Below, piece after piece: positions 24,788 to 32,966 of a stretch of DNA of 64,000 nucleotides. How positions within the stretch are numbered: the first letter of the stretch is position 1; each line of letters opens with the position of its first letter. The DNA comes from Micromonospora sp. C28SCA-DRY-2 (GTDB lineage Bacteria > Actinomycetota > Actinomycetes > Mycobacteriales > Micromonosporaceae): contig NZ_JAUMKD010000007.1 in the NCBI RefSeq assembly GCF_030519475.1, positions 62,001 to 126,000 of the forward strand, written 5' to 3'. Both the position numbers and the translations under genes were made by a program. The notes below the pieces were generated by a model, which was not told where the DNA came from, made no database searches, and saw only the letters and a program-made list of their open reading frames with translations.

Positions 24788-25486
24788 TCACCAGAGCTGC
24801 GCGACGATGTCCGCCGCCTGCTCCTCCCACTGCGCGTACGCGAACGGGTAGGCCGAGACCTGCACCGTCTGCGCCGCGGCGGTCAGCGGCAGGTCCTGCC
24901 AGCCGCCGACGTTCTTGAGCGCGGTGAAGAACGCCGTCGAGGCGTACTCCGGGTCGGTGATCTGCTCCGGCGTACCCCAACCCGACGACGGGCGCTGCTG
25001 GAACAGGCCCTGCGAGTCGTGGTCGTTGTACATGCCCAGGTGGCCGAGGTTGTACAGCTTCGACTCCTGCAGCGACGTCGCGATGCCGATCACCGCGCCG
25101 CGCTCCCCCACGCCGGTCTTCTTGGCCACGTCGATGATGGCCCGGGCGTTGGCGAGCTGGGCGTCGTCCAGCGGGATACGCGACTGCGCACCCTGCACGC
25201 CGTGCGGGATCAGCTCCTCGCGGGTGGGCTTCTCGTCGGCGGGCTTGACGGTGCTGCCGCCGGTGGTCAGTGCGGACTCCTCGGTCCGGTCGGTCTTGGC
25301 CCGGCCGGTGGCCTTCTCGATCGCCGCCACGGCGCCCTCGTGGGGGCCGGTGGTGATCGGCGCCGCCGCGGCCGTCGGCGCGAGGGCCAGGCCACCCAGT
25401 GCGGCCACGCCGGCCACGCTGAGTGCGGTCTTACGGTACGAGTCCTTCGCGATGGCGGGGAGCCATCGAGTGAAGTCGACCTTCAC
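24788..25486 (-). CDS. secreted lysozyme-like muralytic protein (paralogue 2)
   Basis: A 232-residue paralogue of the gene at 23350. The GTG at 25486 is chosen (VKVDFTRWLPAIAKDSYRKT) because AAAGGGC lies upstream; the signal sequence ends near TAAAA. The catalytic-type domain has the same segments: ARAIIDVAKKTGVGERGAV, GIATSLQESKLYNLGHLG (candidate Glu in SLQESKL), DHDSQGLFQQRPSSGWGT and YAQWEEQAADIV. The linker between signal and domain is longer than in paralogue 1. It probably remodels the cell wall; the pair likely arose by local duplication. A strong hairpin terminates it. Confidence 0.75.
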   Translation of the reverse strand: MKVDFTRWLPAIAKDSYRKTALSVAGVAALGGLALAPTAAAAPITTGPHEGAVAAIEKATGRAKTDRTEESALTTGGSTVKPADEKPTREELIPHGVQGAQSRIPLDDAQLANARAIIDVAKKTGVGERGAVIGIATSLQESKLYNLGHLGMYNDHDSQGLFQQRPSSGWGTPEQITDPEYASTAFFTALKNVGGWQDLPLTAAAQTVQVSAYPFAYAQWEEQAADIVAQLW

Positions 25487-25748
25487 GATGGTTGCCCTTT
25501 CGATCGTGAAGCGCTCCGGTTGAGCACCTCTCGGGGGATCTCCGGTGCCGGAGAAGAGGTTTGCGCTCCGGCGGTACGGGGGACACAACCAGCTTCACGT
25601 GTCGGTCATTCCGGATATGCGCCGGAGCTGGACCGGCTGCGGCCCAGGTCACCGGAGGTCAGCGGGGCGGCCACACCCGGGCAGGACCGGGCGGCCATCA
25701 ACCGGACCCGAAGCTCAGACCGGGAGGGCGGCACAGCCAGGGCCGAAC

Positions 25749-25889
25749 GGGGTACGAACACCCCGTTGAGCGCGGCCGGCCGCTACGGGCCCAACCGGTA
25801 CGTACACCCCGTGAGTACAGCCCGGCGATCCCGGCCACACCGGCACGAACAACGTGCACCGCCGGGCCCGCGCCACACCGGCACGAACA
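25749..25889. repeat. short direct repeats upstream of paralogue 2
   Basis: Four related 15-20-bp elements: GGTACGAACACCCCGTTGAG (25751), GGTACGTACACCCCGTGAG (25797), CCACACCGGCACGAACA (25835) and CCACACCGGCACGAACA again (25873), with GRTACGWACA / GGCACGAACA as the shared core. The last two are identical over 17 bp, 38 bp apart. They lie in the 415-bp gap 25487-25901, which otherwise shows no gene. Confidence 0.5.
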
Positions 25890-25901
25890 GCCCCGACGGG
25901 C

Positions 25902-27038
25902 TCAGTCGCCGTACGGGGTGCCGAACCGGACCAGCACGTGCCAGAGCTGCTTGAGGTGTTGCAGGGTCACCTCGGTGGGCCCGCGGTCGGCCCAGCGCTC
26001 CGGCTCACGCACCACCGAGGCCGCCGCCCGGCCGATCAGGGCGGCGTCGACCGGGTCGCCCGGCCGGGCGAACTCGGCGTGCACCCGGGCCGCGAGCGGC
26101 GGGATGGCCGGCCCCCGGAACTCCGGGTCGATCTCGTCCACCGGCAGGACGAAGCCGCGGTGCCAGCAGAGGGCGAAACCGTGCCGACGGGCGATCCCGG
26201 CGAGTGTCTCGCCCGCCTCGGTGCCCCGGAACGACGGGTCGACGACCACCGCCTCCACGTCCCGGCCGAGGTCGAGGTCGCCGTGGACCTGCGCCTCGAT
26301 GTAGTCGTCCAGCGCGCGGCCGGCGGCGCCGGGCGACCAGGCCACGTCCTCCCGGCGGCGCAGCAGCTCCCGCACCAGGGCCACGGTGTCCATGCCCGGC
26401 CGCCCGAGGCTGGTCCCGGTGCCCTCGGTCGCCGCGACCAGGACGGCCAGCACCGGTTCGAACACCTCGACGGTGCCGAGGTCACGGGGGCCGAGGTGGC
26501 TGTCACCGAAGCAGAAGGTGGCCCGGGCCAGCACCTCGGGGCGCAGCCGCAGGTGGCACGAGCCGAAGCGGGGGCAGGCGCCGTCGGGGTGGTCGAGGAG
26601 GTTCAGCCCGCCGTACTTGGGCCGGTCGGCGGGGCGTACGCCCGGCGTCTGGTAGGCGCCGCCGAACAGCGACTCCTCCCACCGGTCCCGGTCACCCCCG
26701 GGATACGCGGTCAACCCGCCGTTGGAGATCCGGGTCTCGAACTGGCTGCGGTAGATCCCCTCGTCGGCGAGCGCCCCGGCGACCGTACGGCCGTCGGCGA
26801 GCAGCCGGTCGGGGTGGAAGTTGAGGGTGAGCCGCCCGTGCCGGCCGATCGCGGCGATCAGCTCCTCCGGCTGGTGCGTGACGCCCGACCCGGCCAGTGC
26901 CCGGGCGATCGTGGCCAGGGCGGCCGGGCGGTCCCGCAGCGCCGTGCGCCGCACGTGGTCGAGCGCCGCGCGCTGCGCCGGGGTGAGCGGAACCGGGGTG
27001 GTTGCCGGGTTTCCGACGGACTGCACGCCGGGGATCAT
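25902..27038 (-). CDS. DUF3626 domain protein
   Basis: A 378-residue cytosolic protein of the DUF3626 family. Recognisable parts are LTLNFHPDRLLADGRTVAGAL (about residues 70-90), GIYRSQFETRISNGGLTAYPGGDRDRWEESLFGGAYQ (about 94-130) and KYGGLNLLDHPDGACPRFGSCHLRL (about 141-165). The conserved HPD and the RSQF.T..SNGG segment suggest a binding or transfer fold; related toxins carry mono-ADP-ribosyltransferase-like sequences, but I cannot establish activity. The start at 27038 gives MIPGVQSVGNP. It is monocistronic between repeats and the VOC gene. Confidence 0.8.
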   Translation of the reverse strand: MIPGVQSVGNPATTPVPLTPAQRAALDHVRRTALRDRPAALATIARALAGSGVTHQPEELIAAIGRHGRLTLNFHPDRLLADGRTVAGALADEGIYRSQFETRISNGGLTAYPGGDRDRWEESLFGGAYQTPGVRPADRPKYGGLNLLDHPDGACPRFGSCHLRLRPEVLARATFCFGDSHLGPRDLGTVEVFEPVLAVLVAATEGTGTSLGRPGMDTVALVRELLRRREDVAWSPGAAGRALDDYIEAQVHGDLDLGRDVEAVVVDPSFRGTEAGETLAGIARRHGFALCWHRGFVLPVDEIDPEFRGPAIPPLAARVHAEFARPGDPVDAALIGRAAASVVREPERWADRGPTEVTLQHLKQLWHVLVRFGTPYGD

Positions 27039-27165
27039 CGCCGTGCCCGCCGGGTGGGCGCATCCCGTTTTCCGGCGGCATCGGAACGGGGTACGGCGGA
27101 TTCCGGGGTCGGGCCCGCGGCGGGGTTGGTCGGGGCGACCACGCGGCGAGCGCTCGATCGTCGGG

Positions 27166-27639
27166 TCACTCGCCGCGCGGGCGGTCGGTGCCGAAGCCGT
27201 CCAGGGTCGCCCGCTCGTCGGCGTCGAGGAGTTCCTGGAAGAGGGTGATCTGCAGGCCGGCCGGGGCGTCGAGGCGGGAGTTGAGGGACTGCCACGGCGT
27301 CACCGTGGGTGGGGCGATCTCGGTGGCGCCGGCGGCGACCAGCCGGTCGGTCGCGGCCCGGCTGTCGTCGACCTCGAACGCCACCCGGAGCTTCGGGGCC
27401 ACCTGCCGCCCCACCTCCACCTCGTCGATCATCCGCTTCTGTGCCGGGTTGGCGATCTCCAGGGTGGCCCGGCCGGCGTCCAGGATCACCACCCGCGCGT
27501 CGCCCTCGCCGGTGAACGCCGCCTGCTCCGGCAGGCCGAGCGCGTCGCGGAAGAACGCCACCGCCGCGGCGTAGTCCTCGGCCTCCACCACCAGGCGGAG
27601 TTGACGTACGGCGGGTGGGCGGGTGAGATCATCGGCCAT
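27166..27639 (-). CDS. VOC family (glyoxalase/bleomycin-resistance fold) protein
   Basis: A 157-residue protein made of two beta-alpha-beta-beta-beta units: VRQLRLVVEAEDYAAAVAFFRDALGLPEQ and PKLRVAFEVDDSRAATDRLVAAGATEIAPPTVTPWQS. The second unit ends LQITLFQELLDADE, typical for VOC proteins. Family members use a metal for lyase, isomerase or dioxygenase chemistry, or bind antibiotics; the usual E/H metal set is only partly present (E in LEIANPA). The gene is divergent from the anti-sigma regulator operon. Confidence 0.8.
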   Translation of the reverse strand: MADDLTRPPAVRQLRLVVEAEDYAAAVAFFRDALGLPEQAAFTGEGDARVVILDAGRATLEIANPAQKRMIDEVEVGRQVAPKLRVAFEVDDSRAATDRLVAAGATEIAPPTVTPWQSLNSRLDAPAGLQITLFQELLDADERATLDGFGTDRPRGE

Positions 27640-27733
27640 GTCCGGAGAGCCTACCCAGCGCGCCAGCAGGTCGGCCGCCAGGTGGCCGGCCGGGCAGGGC
27701 TAGAGTGGGGGGCTCCGACCGGGAGGCGATGAG

Positions 27734-27916
27734 GTGACTGCTGCCGACGGCGCCGACCAGGTGCCGCTCGACGACCGCCCGGGTCGGCACGTCCGGGTCG
27801 CCCGGGTGGGTGCCGCCGTCCGGTCCGCGCCGGATGCGAGCCCGACCCGCGCCTCCGGCCGCTCGGGCCCGATGGGGGCCGGGCCGGCCGGCGGGACACC
27901 GGGGCGGCGGGCATGA
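27734..27916 (+). CDS. possible small upstream ORF, 60 aa
   Basis: A GTG at 27734 lies 9 nt after GGGAGG and its stop overlaps the start of the MEDS gene as ATGA. That arrangement suggests translational coupling, since the MEDS gene itself has no good ribosome site. The product is rich in Pro, Gly, Ala and Arg and matches no family I know. It could be a regulatory leader peptide, a small protein, or an accidental frame. Confidence 0.35.
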   Translation: MTAADGADQVPLDDRPGRHVRVARVGAAVRSAPDASPTRASGRSGPMGAGPAGGTPGRRA

Positions 27917-28845
27917 CGGTGCCGGGCGCCGGCGGGTTCGTGCACGAAGGGCTCTTCTACCGCACCGCCGACGACCTGTTGGCCGGCACCGTCCCGTTCG
28001 TCGAGGACGGGCTGGCCGCCGGTGAACCGGTGCTGGTCGCCATGCCGGGCGTCAACCTGGGGCTGGTCCGCGCGGCAGTTCGCGGCGCGGAGCGGGTGCA
28101 CTGGGCGGACATGACCGAGGCCGGCCGCAACCCGGGGCGGATCATCCCGTGGGTGCTGCAGGCGTTCGCCGACCGGCACGCCGGCCGGCGCGTGCGGATC
28201 ATCGGCGAGCCGATCTGGGCCGGGCGCACCGAGGCGGAGTATCCGGCCTGCGCCCAGCACGAGGCGATGATCAACGCCGCCTTCGCCGGCCGCCCGGCGA
28301 CCATCCTCTGCCCGTACGACACGGCGGCGCTCGACGAGGTGGCGCTCGCCGACGCGTGCGTCACCCACCCGGTGCTGGTGGACCGGGCGGGGCGGCGGCC
28401 CAGCCCGGACTACGCCCCGGCGGAGGTGGTGGCCCGCTACAACGTGCCGCTGCCCGCGCCCGCCGAGCCGGTCGCGGCGCTGGCCTACCAGGTCGACACG
28501 CTCTCCGCCGTACGCCGGTTCGTCGCCGGGCACGCCACGGCGGCCGGGCTGGCCGCGGACCGGGTGGCGGACCTGCAGATCGCGGTCACCGAACTGGCGA
28601 CCAACAGCGTCGCGCACGGCGGGGGCGGCGGGGTGCTGCACGTGTGGCCGACCGCCGAGCACCTGGTCTGCGAGCTGCGGGACCAGGGCTGGCTGGCCGA
28701 CCCGCTGGCCGGGCGGGTGACCCCGGCGGCGGACGGCGTCGGCGGGCGGGGTCTGGTCATCGTGCACGCGCTCTGCGACCTGGTGCTGGTGCACACCTCC
28801 CCCGCCGGTACGGCGGTCCGGCTGCACATGCGCAGGACCACGTGA
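27913..28845 (+). CDS. MEDS-domain sensor with HATPase (anti-sigma regulatory) domain
   Basis: A 310-residue fusion. Residues 8-165 are the MEDS domain (GFVHEGLFYRTADDLLAGTVPFVEDGLAAG, WADMTEAGRNPGRIIPWVLQAFADRH, RTEAEYPACAQHEAMIN), a sensory module first noted in DcmR. Residues 195-305 are an RsbW-type HATPase: N-box LQIAVTELATNSVAHG, then ELRDQGW and G-box DGVGGRGLVIVHALCDLV. Such proteins (RsbA-like) are thought to couple a small-molecule or redox signal to a partner-switching sigma pathway. The last codons overlap the TrmO gene by GTGA. The STAS protein at 0.1 kb is a formal candidate partner; no direct evidence links them. Confidence 0.85.
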   Translation: MTVPGAGGFVHEGLFYRTADDLLAGTVPFVEDGLAAGEPVLVAMPGVNLGLVRAAVRGAERVHWADMTEAGRNPGRIIPWVLQAFADRHAGRRVRIIGEPIWAGRTEAEYPACAQHEAMINAAFAGRPATILCPYDTAALDEVALADACVTHPVLVDRAGRRPSPDYAPAEVVARYNVPLPAPAEPVAALAYQVDTLSAVRRFVAGHATAAGLAADRVADLQIAVTELATNSVAHGGGGGVLHVWPTAEHLVCELRDQGWLADPLAGRVTPAADGVGGRGLVIVHALCDLVLVHTSPAGTAVRLHMRRTT

Positions 28846-29258
28846 CCGACGAGACCTTCCGGCTGCGCCCGGTCGGGCGGGTCGTCTCACCGCTGACCGA
28901 CCCGGCGACCGCGCCCCGGCAGGGCGACGAGGGCGCGCCGGAGGCGTACCTGGACTTCGCGCCGCAGGTCGCCACGGCCCTGCGCGACCTGCGCGTGGGC
29001 GCGGAGGTGCTGGTGCTGACCTGGCTCGACCGGGCCCGCCGGGACGTGCTGGCGGTGCACCCGCGCGGCGACGCGTCCCGGCCGGAGACGGGGGTGTTCA
29101 GCACCCGGTCGCCGCACCGGCCGAACCCGATCGGTCTGCACCGGGTACGGGTGCTGGCGGTCGACGGCCTGCGGGTGCGGGTCGCCGACCTGGAGGCGCT
29201 GGACGGCACCCCGGTGCTGGACGTCAAGCCGGTGCTCGGCCCGCCCGACGAACGCTGA
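28842..29258 (+). CDS. TrmO-type tRNA methyltransferase (YaeB/VirR family)
   Basis: A 138-residue protein of the UPF0066 family. The diagnostic segment RSPHRPNPIGLHRVRV is at about residues 84-99, and LDGTPVLDVKPVL at about 122-134. TrmO in E. coli makes m6t6A at position 37 of tRNA-Thr using SAM; a short actinobacterial form like this keeps the SAM-binding core but lacks the C-terminal domain. The GTG at 28842 overlaps the upstream stop (GTGA), so it is coupled to the MEDS regulator. Whether it acts on tRNA is a family inference. Confidence 0.85.
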   Translation: MTDETFRLRPVGRVVSPLTDPATAPRQGDEGAPEAYLDFAPQVATALRDLRVGAEVLVLTWLDRARRDVLAVHPRGDASRPETGVFSTRSPHRPNPIGLHRVRVLAVDGLRVRVADLEALDGTPVLDVKPVLGPPDER

Positions 29259-29268
29259 GCCGCCCGGC

Positions 29269-29898
29269 TCAGTGGCCCCGGGCCAGCCACTCGTCGAGGT
29301 GCGGCGCCTCCGCGCCGACGGTGGTGCTCGCGCCGTGGCCGGTGTGCACGACCGTCTCCGCCGGCAGGGTGAGCAGCCGGTCCCGGATCGAGTCGATGAT
29401 CGTGCCGAAGTCGCTGTACGAGCGGCCGGTGGCGCCCGGCCCGCCGGCGAAGAGGGTGTCCCCGGTGAACACCGCACCGAGCGCCGGCGCGTGGAAACTG
29501 CACGCGCCTGGGCTGTGCCCGGGGGTGTGCAGCACCGTCAGCGCGGCGCCGGCCACCTCGACGGTGTCGCCGTCGCGCAGCTCGCCGCCCGGTGCCTCGT
29601 CCGGGTGCACCAGGTCCCAGAGCACGCGGTCGGCGGGGTGCAGCAGCACCGGCGCGCCGGTGGCCCGGGCCAGCGCCGGCGCCACCCGGACGTGGTCGTC
29701 GTGGGCGTGGGTGGCGAGGATCGCCCGCACCCGCCGGTCGCCGACGACGGCCAGGATCGCCGCCACGTCGTGCGGGGCGTCGACCACGACGCACTCGGTG
29801 TCGTCGCCGACCACCCAGACGTTGTTGTCCACGTCGAAGGTCTGGCCGTCGAGGGAGAACGTGCCGGCGGTGACGGTGTGGTCGATCCGGGCGGCCAT
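29269..29898 (-). CDS. MBL-fold hydrolase partner of MscR
   Basis: A 209-residue metallo-beta-lactamase-fold protein. Metal ligands: THAHDDH (about residues 64-70), HTPGHSPG (His near 127), FTGDTLF (Asp near 145) and HTGHG near the end. The family has hydrolases of glyoxalase II and thioesterase type. The ATG shares a base with the stop of mscR (TGATG), and the mscR-MBL pair is also found as Rv2259-Rv2260 in Mycobacterium tuberculosis. It probably hydrolyses the S-formylmycothiol made by MscR; this is inferred from pairing. Confidence 0.85.
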   Translation of the reverse strand: MAARIDHTVTAGTFSLDGQTFDVDNNVWVVGDDTECVVVDAPHDVAAILAVVGDRRVRAILATHAHDDHVRVAPALARATGAPVLLHPADRVLWDLVHPDEAPGGELRDGDTVEVAGAALTVLHTPGHSPGACSFHAPALGAVFTGDTLFAGGPGATGRSYSDFGTIIDSIRDRLLTLPAETVVHTGHGASTTVGAEAPHLDEWLARGH

Positions 29899-30983
29899 CA
29901 GAAGACCACCACCGAGCGGAGCACGTCGCCCCGGTGCATCCGGGCGAACGCCTCCTCCACCTGGTCGAGCGCGATCTCCTCGGTGACGAAGGCGTCGAGG
30001 TCGAGGCGGCCCTGCAGGTAGAGGGCGGTGAGCATGGGGAAGTCCCGGCTGGGCAGGCAGTCGCCGTACCAGCTGGACTTGAGGGCGCCGCCGCGGCCGA
30101 AGACGTCCAGCAGCGGGACCTCGACGGTCATCTCGGGGGTCGGCACGCCGACCAGCACGACGGTGCCGGCGAGGTCGCGCGCGTAGAACGCCTGCTTCCA
30201 GGTCTCCGGACGGCCGACCGCGTCGATCACCACGTCGGCGCCGAAGCCGCCGGTGGCGGCGCGGATCGCCTCGACCGGATCCTCGGCGGAGGCGTCCACG
30301 GTGTGGGTGGCGCCGAACCGGCGGGCCCACTCCAGCTTCCGCGCGTCGGTGTCCACCGCGATGATGGTGGTCGCTCCGGCCAGCGTGGCCCCGGCGACCG
30401 CCGCGTCGCCGACCCCGCCGCAGCCGATCACCGCCACCGAGTCGCCGCGGGTGACCCCGCCGGTGTTCATCGCCGCGCCGAGCCCGGCCATCACCCCGCA
30501 GCCGAGCAACCCCACCGCGGCGGGCCGGGCGGCCGGGTCGACCTTGGTGCACTGGCCGGCGTGGACCAGTGTCTTCTCGGCGAACGCCCCGATGCCCAGC
30601 GCCGGGGCCAGCTCGGTGCCGTCGGTGAGGGTCATCTTCCGCGCCGCGTTGTGGGTGGCGAAGCAGTACCACGGCCGGCCGCGGCGGCAGGCCCGGCAGA
30701 CGCCGCAGACGGCCCGCCAGTTGAGCACCACGAAGTCGCCCGGCACGACGGAGTCGACGCCCGCCCCGACCTCCTCCACGATGCCGGCGGCCTCGTGGCC
30801 GAGCAGGAACGGGTAGTCGTCGGTGATGCCGCCCTCGCGGTAGTGCAGGTCGGTGTGGCAGACCCCGCAGGAGAGCACCCGCACCACCGCCTCGCCCGGC
30901 CCCGGGTCGGGCACCACGATGGTGACCACCTCGACCGGCGCGCCCTTGCTGCGGGAGATGACTCCCCGGACCTGCTGGCTCAC
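29898..30983 (-). CDS. mscR: S-(hydroxymethyl)mycothiol dehydrogenase
   Basis: A 361-residue zinc-dependent medium-chain dehydrogenase that oxidises the formaldehyde adduct of mycothiol. Catalytic zinc: CGVCHTDLHY (about residues 37-46) and GHEAAGIVEEVG (about 62-73). The structural-zinc lobe has CGVCRACRRGRPWYC (about 92-106). The Rossmann loop VIGCGGVGDAAV is near 193-204. Mycothiol replaces glutathione in actinobacteria, so the gene fits the host. It is coupled to the downstream MBL gene and divergent from the DoxX-like gene. Confidence 0.92.
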   Translation of the reverse strand: MSQQVRGVISRSKGAPVEVVTIVVPDPGPGEAVVRVLSCGVCHTDLHYREGGITDDYPFLLGHEAAGIVEEVGAGVDSVVPGDFVVLNWRAVCGVCRACRRGRPWYCFATHNAARKMTLTDGTELAPALGIGAFAEKTLVHAGQCTKVDPAARPAAVGLLGCGVMAGLGAAMNTGGVTRGDSVAVIGCGGVGDAAVAGATLAGATTIIAVDTDARKLEWARRFGATHTVDASAEDPVEAIRAATGGFGADVVIDAVGRPETWKQAFYARDLAGTVVLVGVPTPEMTVEVPLLDVFGRGGALKSSWYGDCLPSRDFPMLTALYLQGRLDLDAFVTEEIALDQVEEAFARMHRGDVLRSVVVF

Positions 30984-31117
30984 GGTCTCCTCCTGCTCCG
31001 CGGCGCGGCGCGCCGCCGTCCGTCGGGATCCGGCGCCGCGGGGTACGGCGACCCGGTGGATCAGGCTCTCGGGCGAAACTACCGCCGATCACCACCGGCG
31101 GCCCAGAGCCGCGCGGC

Positions 31118-31142
31118 GGTTATCCCGGCGCGGTCCGGGTAG
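31118..31142 (+). promoter_or_regulatory. candidate stress-sigma promoter of the DoxX-like gene
   Basis: GGTT-N15-GGGTAG on the plus strand, ending 37 bp before the ATG at 31180. The spacer length is the same as in the other candidates at 16.5 and 19.2 kb. Confidence 0.4.
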
Positions 31143-31179
31143 GCGGGGGCACGATCCTGCCGTCGGACGGGAGTGCGCC

Positions 31180-31599
31180 ATGAAGGTGAGCCATCTGCCG
31201 CTGCGCGTGAGCATCGGCGCGTTCATCCTCAATTCCGGGCTGAGCAAGCGGACGCTGGAGGGTGAGGCGGCACAGGGCATGCACGGGATGGCCGTCAACG
31301 CCATCCCCCAGCTCAAACAGTTCCCGCCGGACAAGTTCGCCCGGCTGCTGTCGGGGGCCGAGATCGCGCTGGGCGCCGCCCTGCTCGCGCCGTTCGTCCC
31401 GTCGGCGCTGGTCGGCCTGGGGCTGACCGCGTTCGCCGCCGGCCTGACCCAGCTCTATCTCAAGACGCCCGGAATGCGGGAAGAGGGCAGCCTGCGGCCC
31501 ACCCAGCAGGGCATCGGCCTGGCCAAGGACGTCTGGATGCTCGGCGCCGGCCTGACCCTGGTGCTGGACGACCTCACGCACCGCCGCGGTCGCGCCTGA
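31180..31599 (+). CDS. DoxX-like small membrane protein
   Basis: A 139-residue protein with three to four membrane segments: VSIGAFILNSGLSKRTL, LLSGAEIALGAALLAPFV, ALVGLGLTAFAAGLTQLYL and VWMLGAGLTLVL. This looks like the DoxX fold. A conserved loop (EGEAAQGMHGMAVNAIPQL) follows the first segment. DoxX relatives take part in thiol redox or quinone-linked processes in some bacteria, but the role of this subgroup is unknown. The ATG at 31180 follows a GGAGTG site. It is probably a stress gene by its promoter. Confidence 0.7.
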   Translation: MKVSHLPLRVSIGAFILNSGLSKRTLEGEAAQGMHGMAVNAIPQLKQFPPDKFARLLSGAEIALGAALLAPFVPSALVGLGLTAFAAGLTQLYLKTPGMREEGSLRPTQQGIGLAKDVWMLGAGLTLVLDDLTHRRGRA

Positions 31600-31628
31600 C
31601 GGCGGCGCCCCGACCCACCGCCGCCGTC
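31598..31628. terminator. bidirectional hairpin terminator
   Basis: GACGGCGGCG (31598-31607) pairs with CGCCGCCGTC (31619-31628) around an 11-nt loop. The 5' arm includes the stop codon of the DoxX-like gene. Confidence 0.65.
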
Positions 31629-31670
31629 GCCCCGACGGCGGCACCCGGGCCGCACGCCGGGCGCGCCGGG

Positions 31671-32966
31671 TCAGGGCGCTGTCGGCGCGGCGGCGGCGAG
31701 CGCCTGCGCGGCGACCTGCCGGCGGGCGGCGTTGCGGTAGCGGAGCACCTGCACCGCGCCGAGCGCCCAGAGCAGGTACTGCGCGGCGAAGGCCCACCGG
31801 AAGGCGGACAGGTCGGGGGTGGCCCGGCCGGCCGGGGTGGCCAGGTCGAGCACCACGCCCACCACCAGCACCAGGGTGATCGAGGCGACGAAGCCGCCGA
31901 CGTTCACCACACCGGTGGCGCTGCCGATCCGGCTGACCGGGTTGAACGAGCGCGCGTAGTCGAAGCCGATCAGCGAGCCGGGGCCGTTCACCGCGAGCAC
32001 CAGCACCAGCGTGACCAGCAGCCAGCGCGGCGCCGGGCCGGGCCAGAGGAGCACCACCGCCCAGACCGCCGCGGTGCTGGCGGTGATGGCGAAGACCAGC
32101 ACCGACCGGTGGAACGGGTGCCGGGCGCAGAAGTGCGCGATCGCCGGGCCGGACACCAGCATGGCGACGGTCATCAGGGTCAGCAGCGACGCGGCGGCGG
32201 TCGGCGTGAGGCCCTGCCCCTGCACCAGGAAGGGGTAGCCCCAGAGCAGGGCGAACACCGCGCCGGAGAACTGCGTCACGAAGTGCGTCCAGAGCCCCAG
32301 CCGGGTGCCCGGCTGCGCCCACGCCGCGGCGAGTTCCCGGCGCACCGCGGCCAGGTCCGGCGCCGCGCCGGCGGCGACCTCGCGGTCCGGGGTGTCCCGG
32401 ACCGCGACGACGACCATCAGCAGCACCGTCGCGCCGAGCGCGGCCGCGACCAGGAACGCCGGGGTCCAGCCGGCCCGGTGCAGCAGCGCCACCAGCGGTA
32501 CGGCGCCGAGGATGGCGCCCAACTGGCCCAGCGTGCCGGTCAACTGGGTCAGCATCGGGTAGCGCCGGCCCGGGAACCACAGGGCCACGATCCGCAGCAC
32601 GCTGATGAAGGTCATCGCGTCGCCCAGGCCGACCAGCACCCGGCCGGTGACCGCCAGCCAGACCTCGGTGGCGAGGGCGAAGCAGAGCTGCCCGGCGACC
32701 ATCAGGGCGCCCCCGGCGATCAGCAACCGGCGCGAGCCGTACCGGTCGAGCAGCACGCCGACCGGCACCTGCATGGCCGCGTACACGGCGAGCTGGGCGA
32801 CCGAGAAGGTGGCCAGGGTGCTGGCGTTGATCGCGAAGCGGTCCGTGGCGTCGACCCCGGTGACCCCGAGCGAGCTGCGGTGGAACACCGCCCCGACGTA
32901 CGCGCCCACCGCGACGCCCCAGACCAGCCAGCCGGAGCGGAGGCGGGCTGTCGACCCGGCGGTCAC
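31671..32966 (-). CDS. MFS transporter
   Basis: A 431-residue transporter with 12 predicted membrane helices. The MFS loop 2-3 motif is seen as PVGVLLDRYGSRRLLIAGG (about residues 67-85); the helix 4 region ATEVWLAVTGRVLVGLGDAMTF and the central charged loop (RDTPDREVAAGAAPDLAAVRRE, about 200-221) also fit. The substrate is not evident; this subgroup is often annotated near GntR regulators. The GTG start overlaps the GntR stop (GTGA), so the regulator and transporter are one operon, and the GntR ligand is probably the transported compound or a derivative. Confidence 0.85.
   Translation of the reverse strand: MTAGSTARLRSGWLVWGVAVGAYVGAVFHRSSLGVTGVDATDRFAINASTLATFSVAQLAVYAAMQVPVGVLLDRYGSRRLLIAGGALMVAGQLCFALATEVWLAVTGRVLVGLGDAMTFISVLRIVALWFPGRRYPMLTQLTGTLGQLGAILGAVPLVALLHRAGWTPAFLVAAALGATVLLMVVVAVRDTPDREVAAGAAPDLAAVRRELAAAWAQPGTRLGLWTHFVTQFSGAVFALLWGYPFLVQGQGLTPTAAASLLTLMTVAMLVSGPAIAHFCARHPFHRSVLVFAITASTAAVWAVVLLWPGPAPRWLLVTLVLVLAVNGPGSLIGFDYARSFNPVSRIGSATGVVNVGGFVASITLVLVVGVVLDLATPAGRATPDLSAFRWAFAAQYLLWALGAVQVLRYRNAARRQVAAQALAAAAPTAP

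Noticed and set aside
23944..25901. ydaO (c-di-AMP) riboswitch upstream of the lysozyme-like genes, a common arrangement in actinobacteria
   Set aside because: None of the conserved blocks of that class (such as CCGACAGCT near the 3' end) is present on the minus strand in either 5' region.
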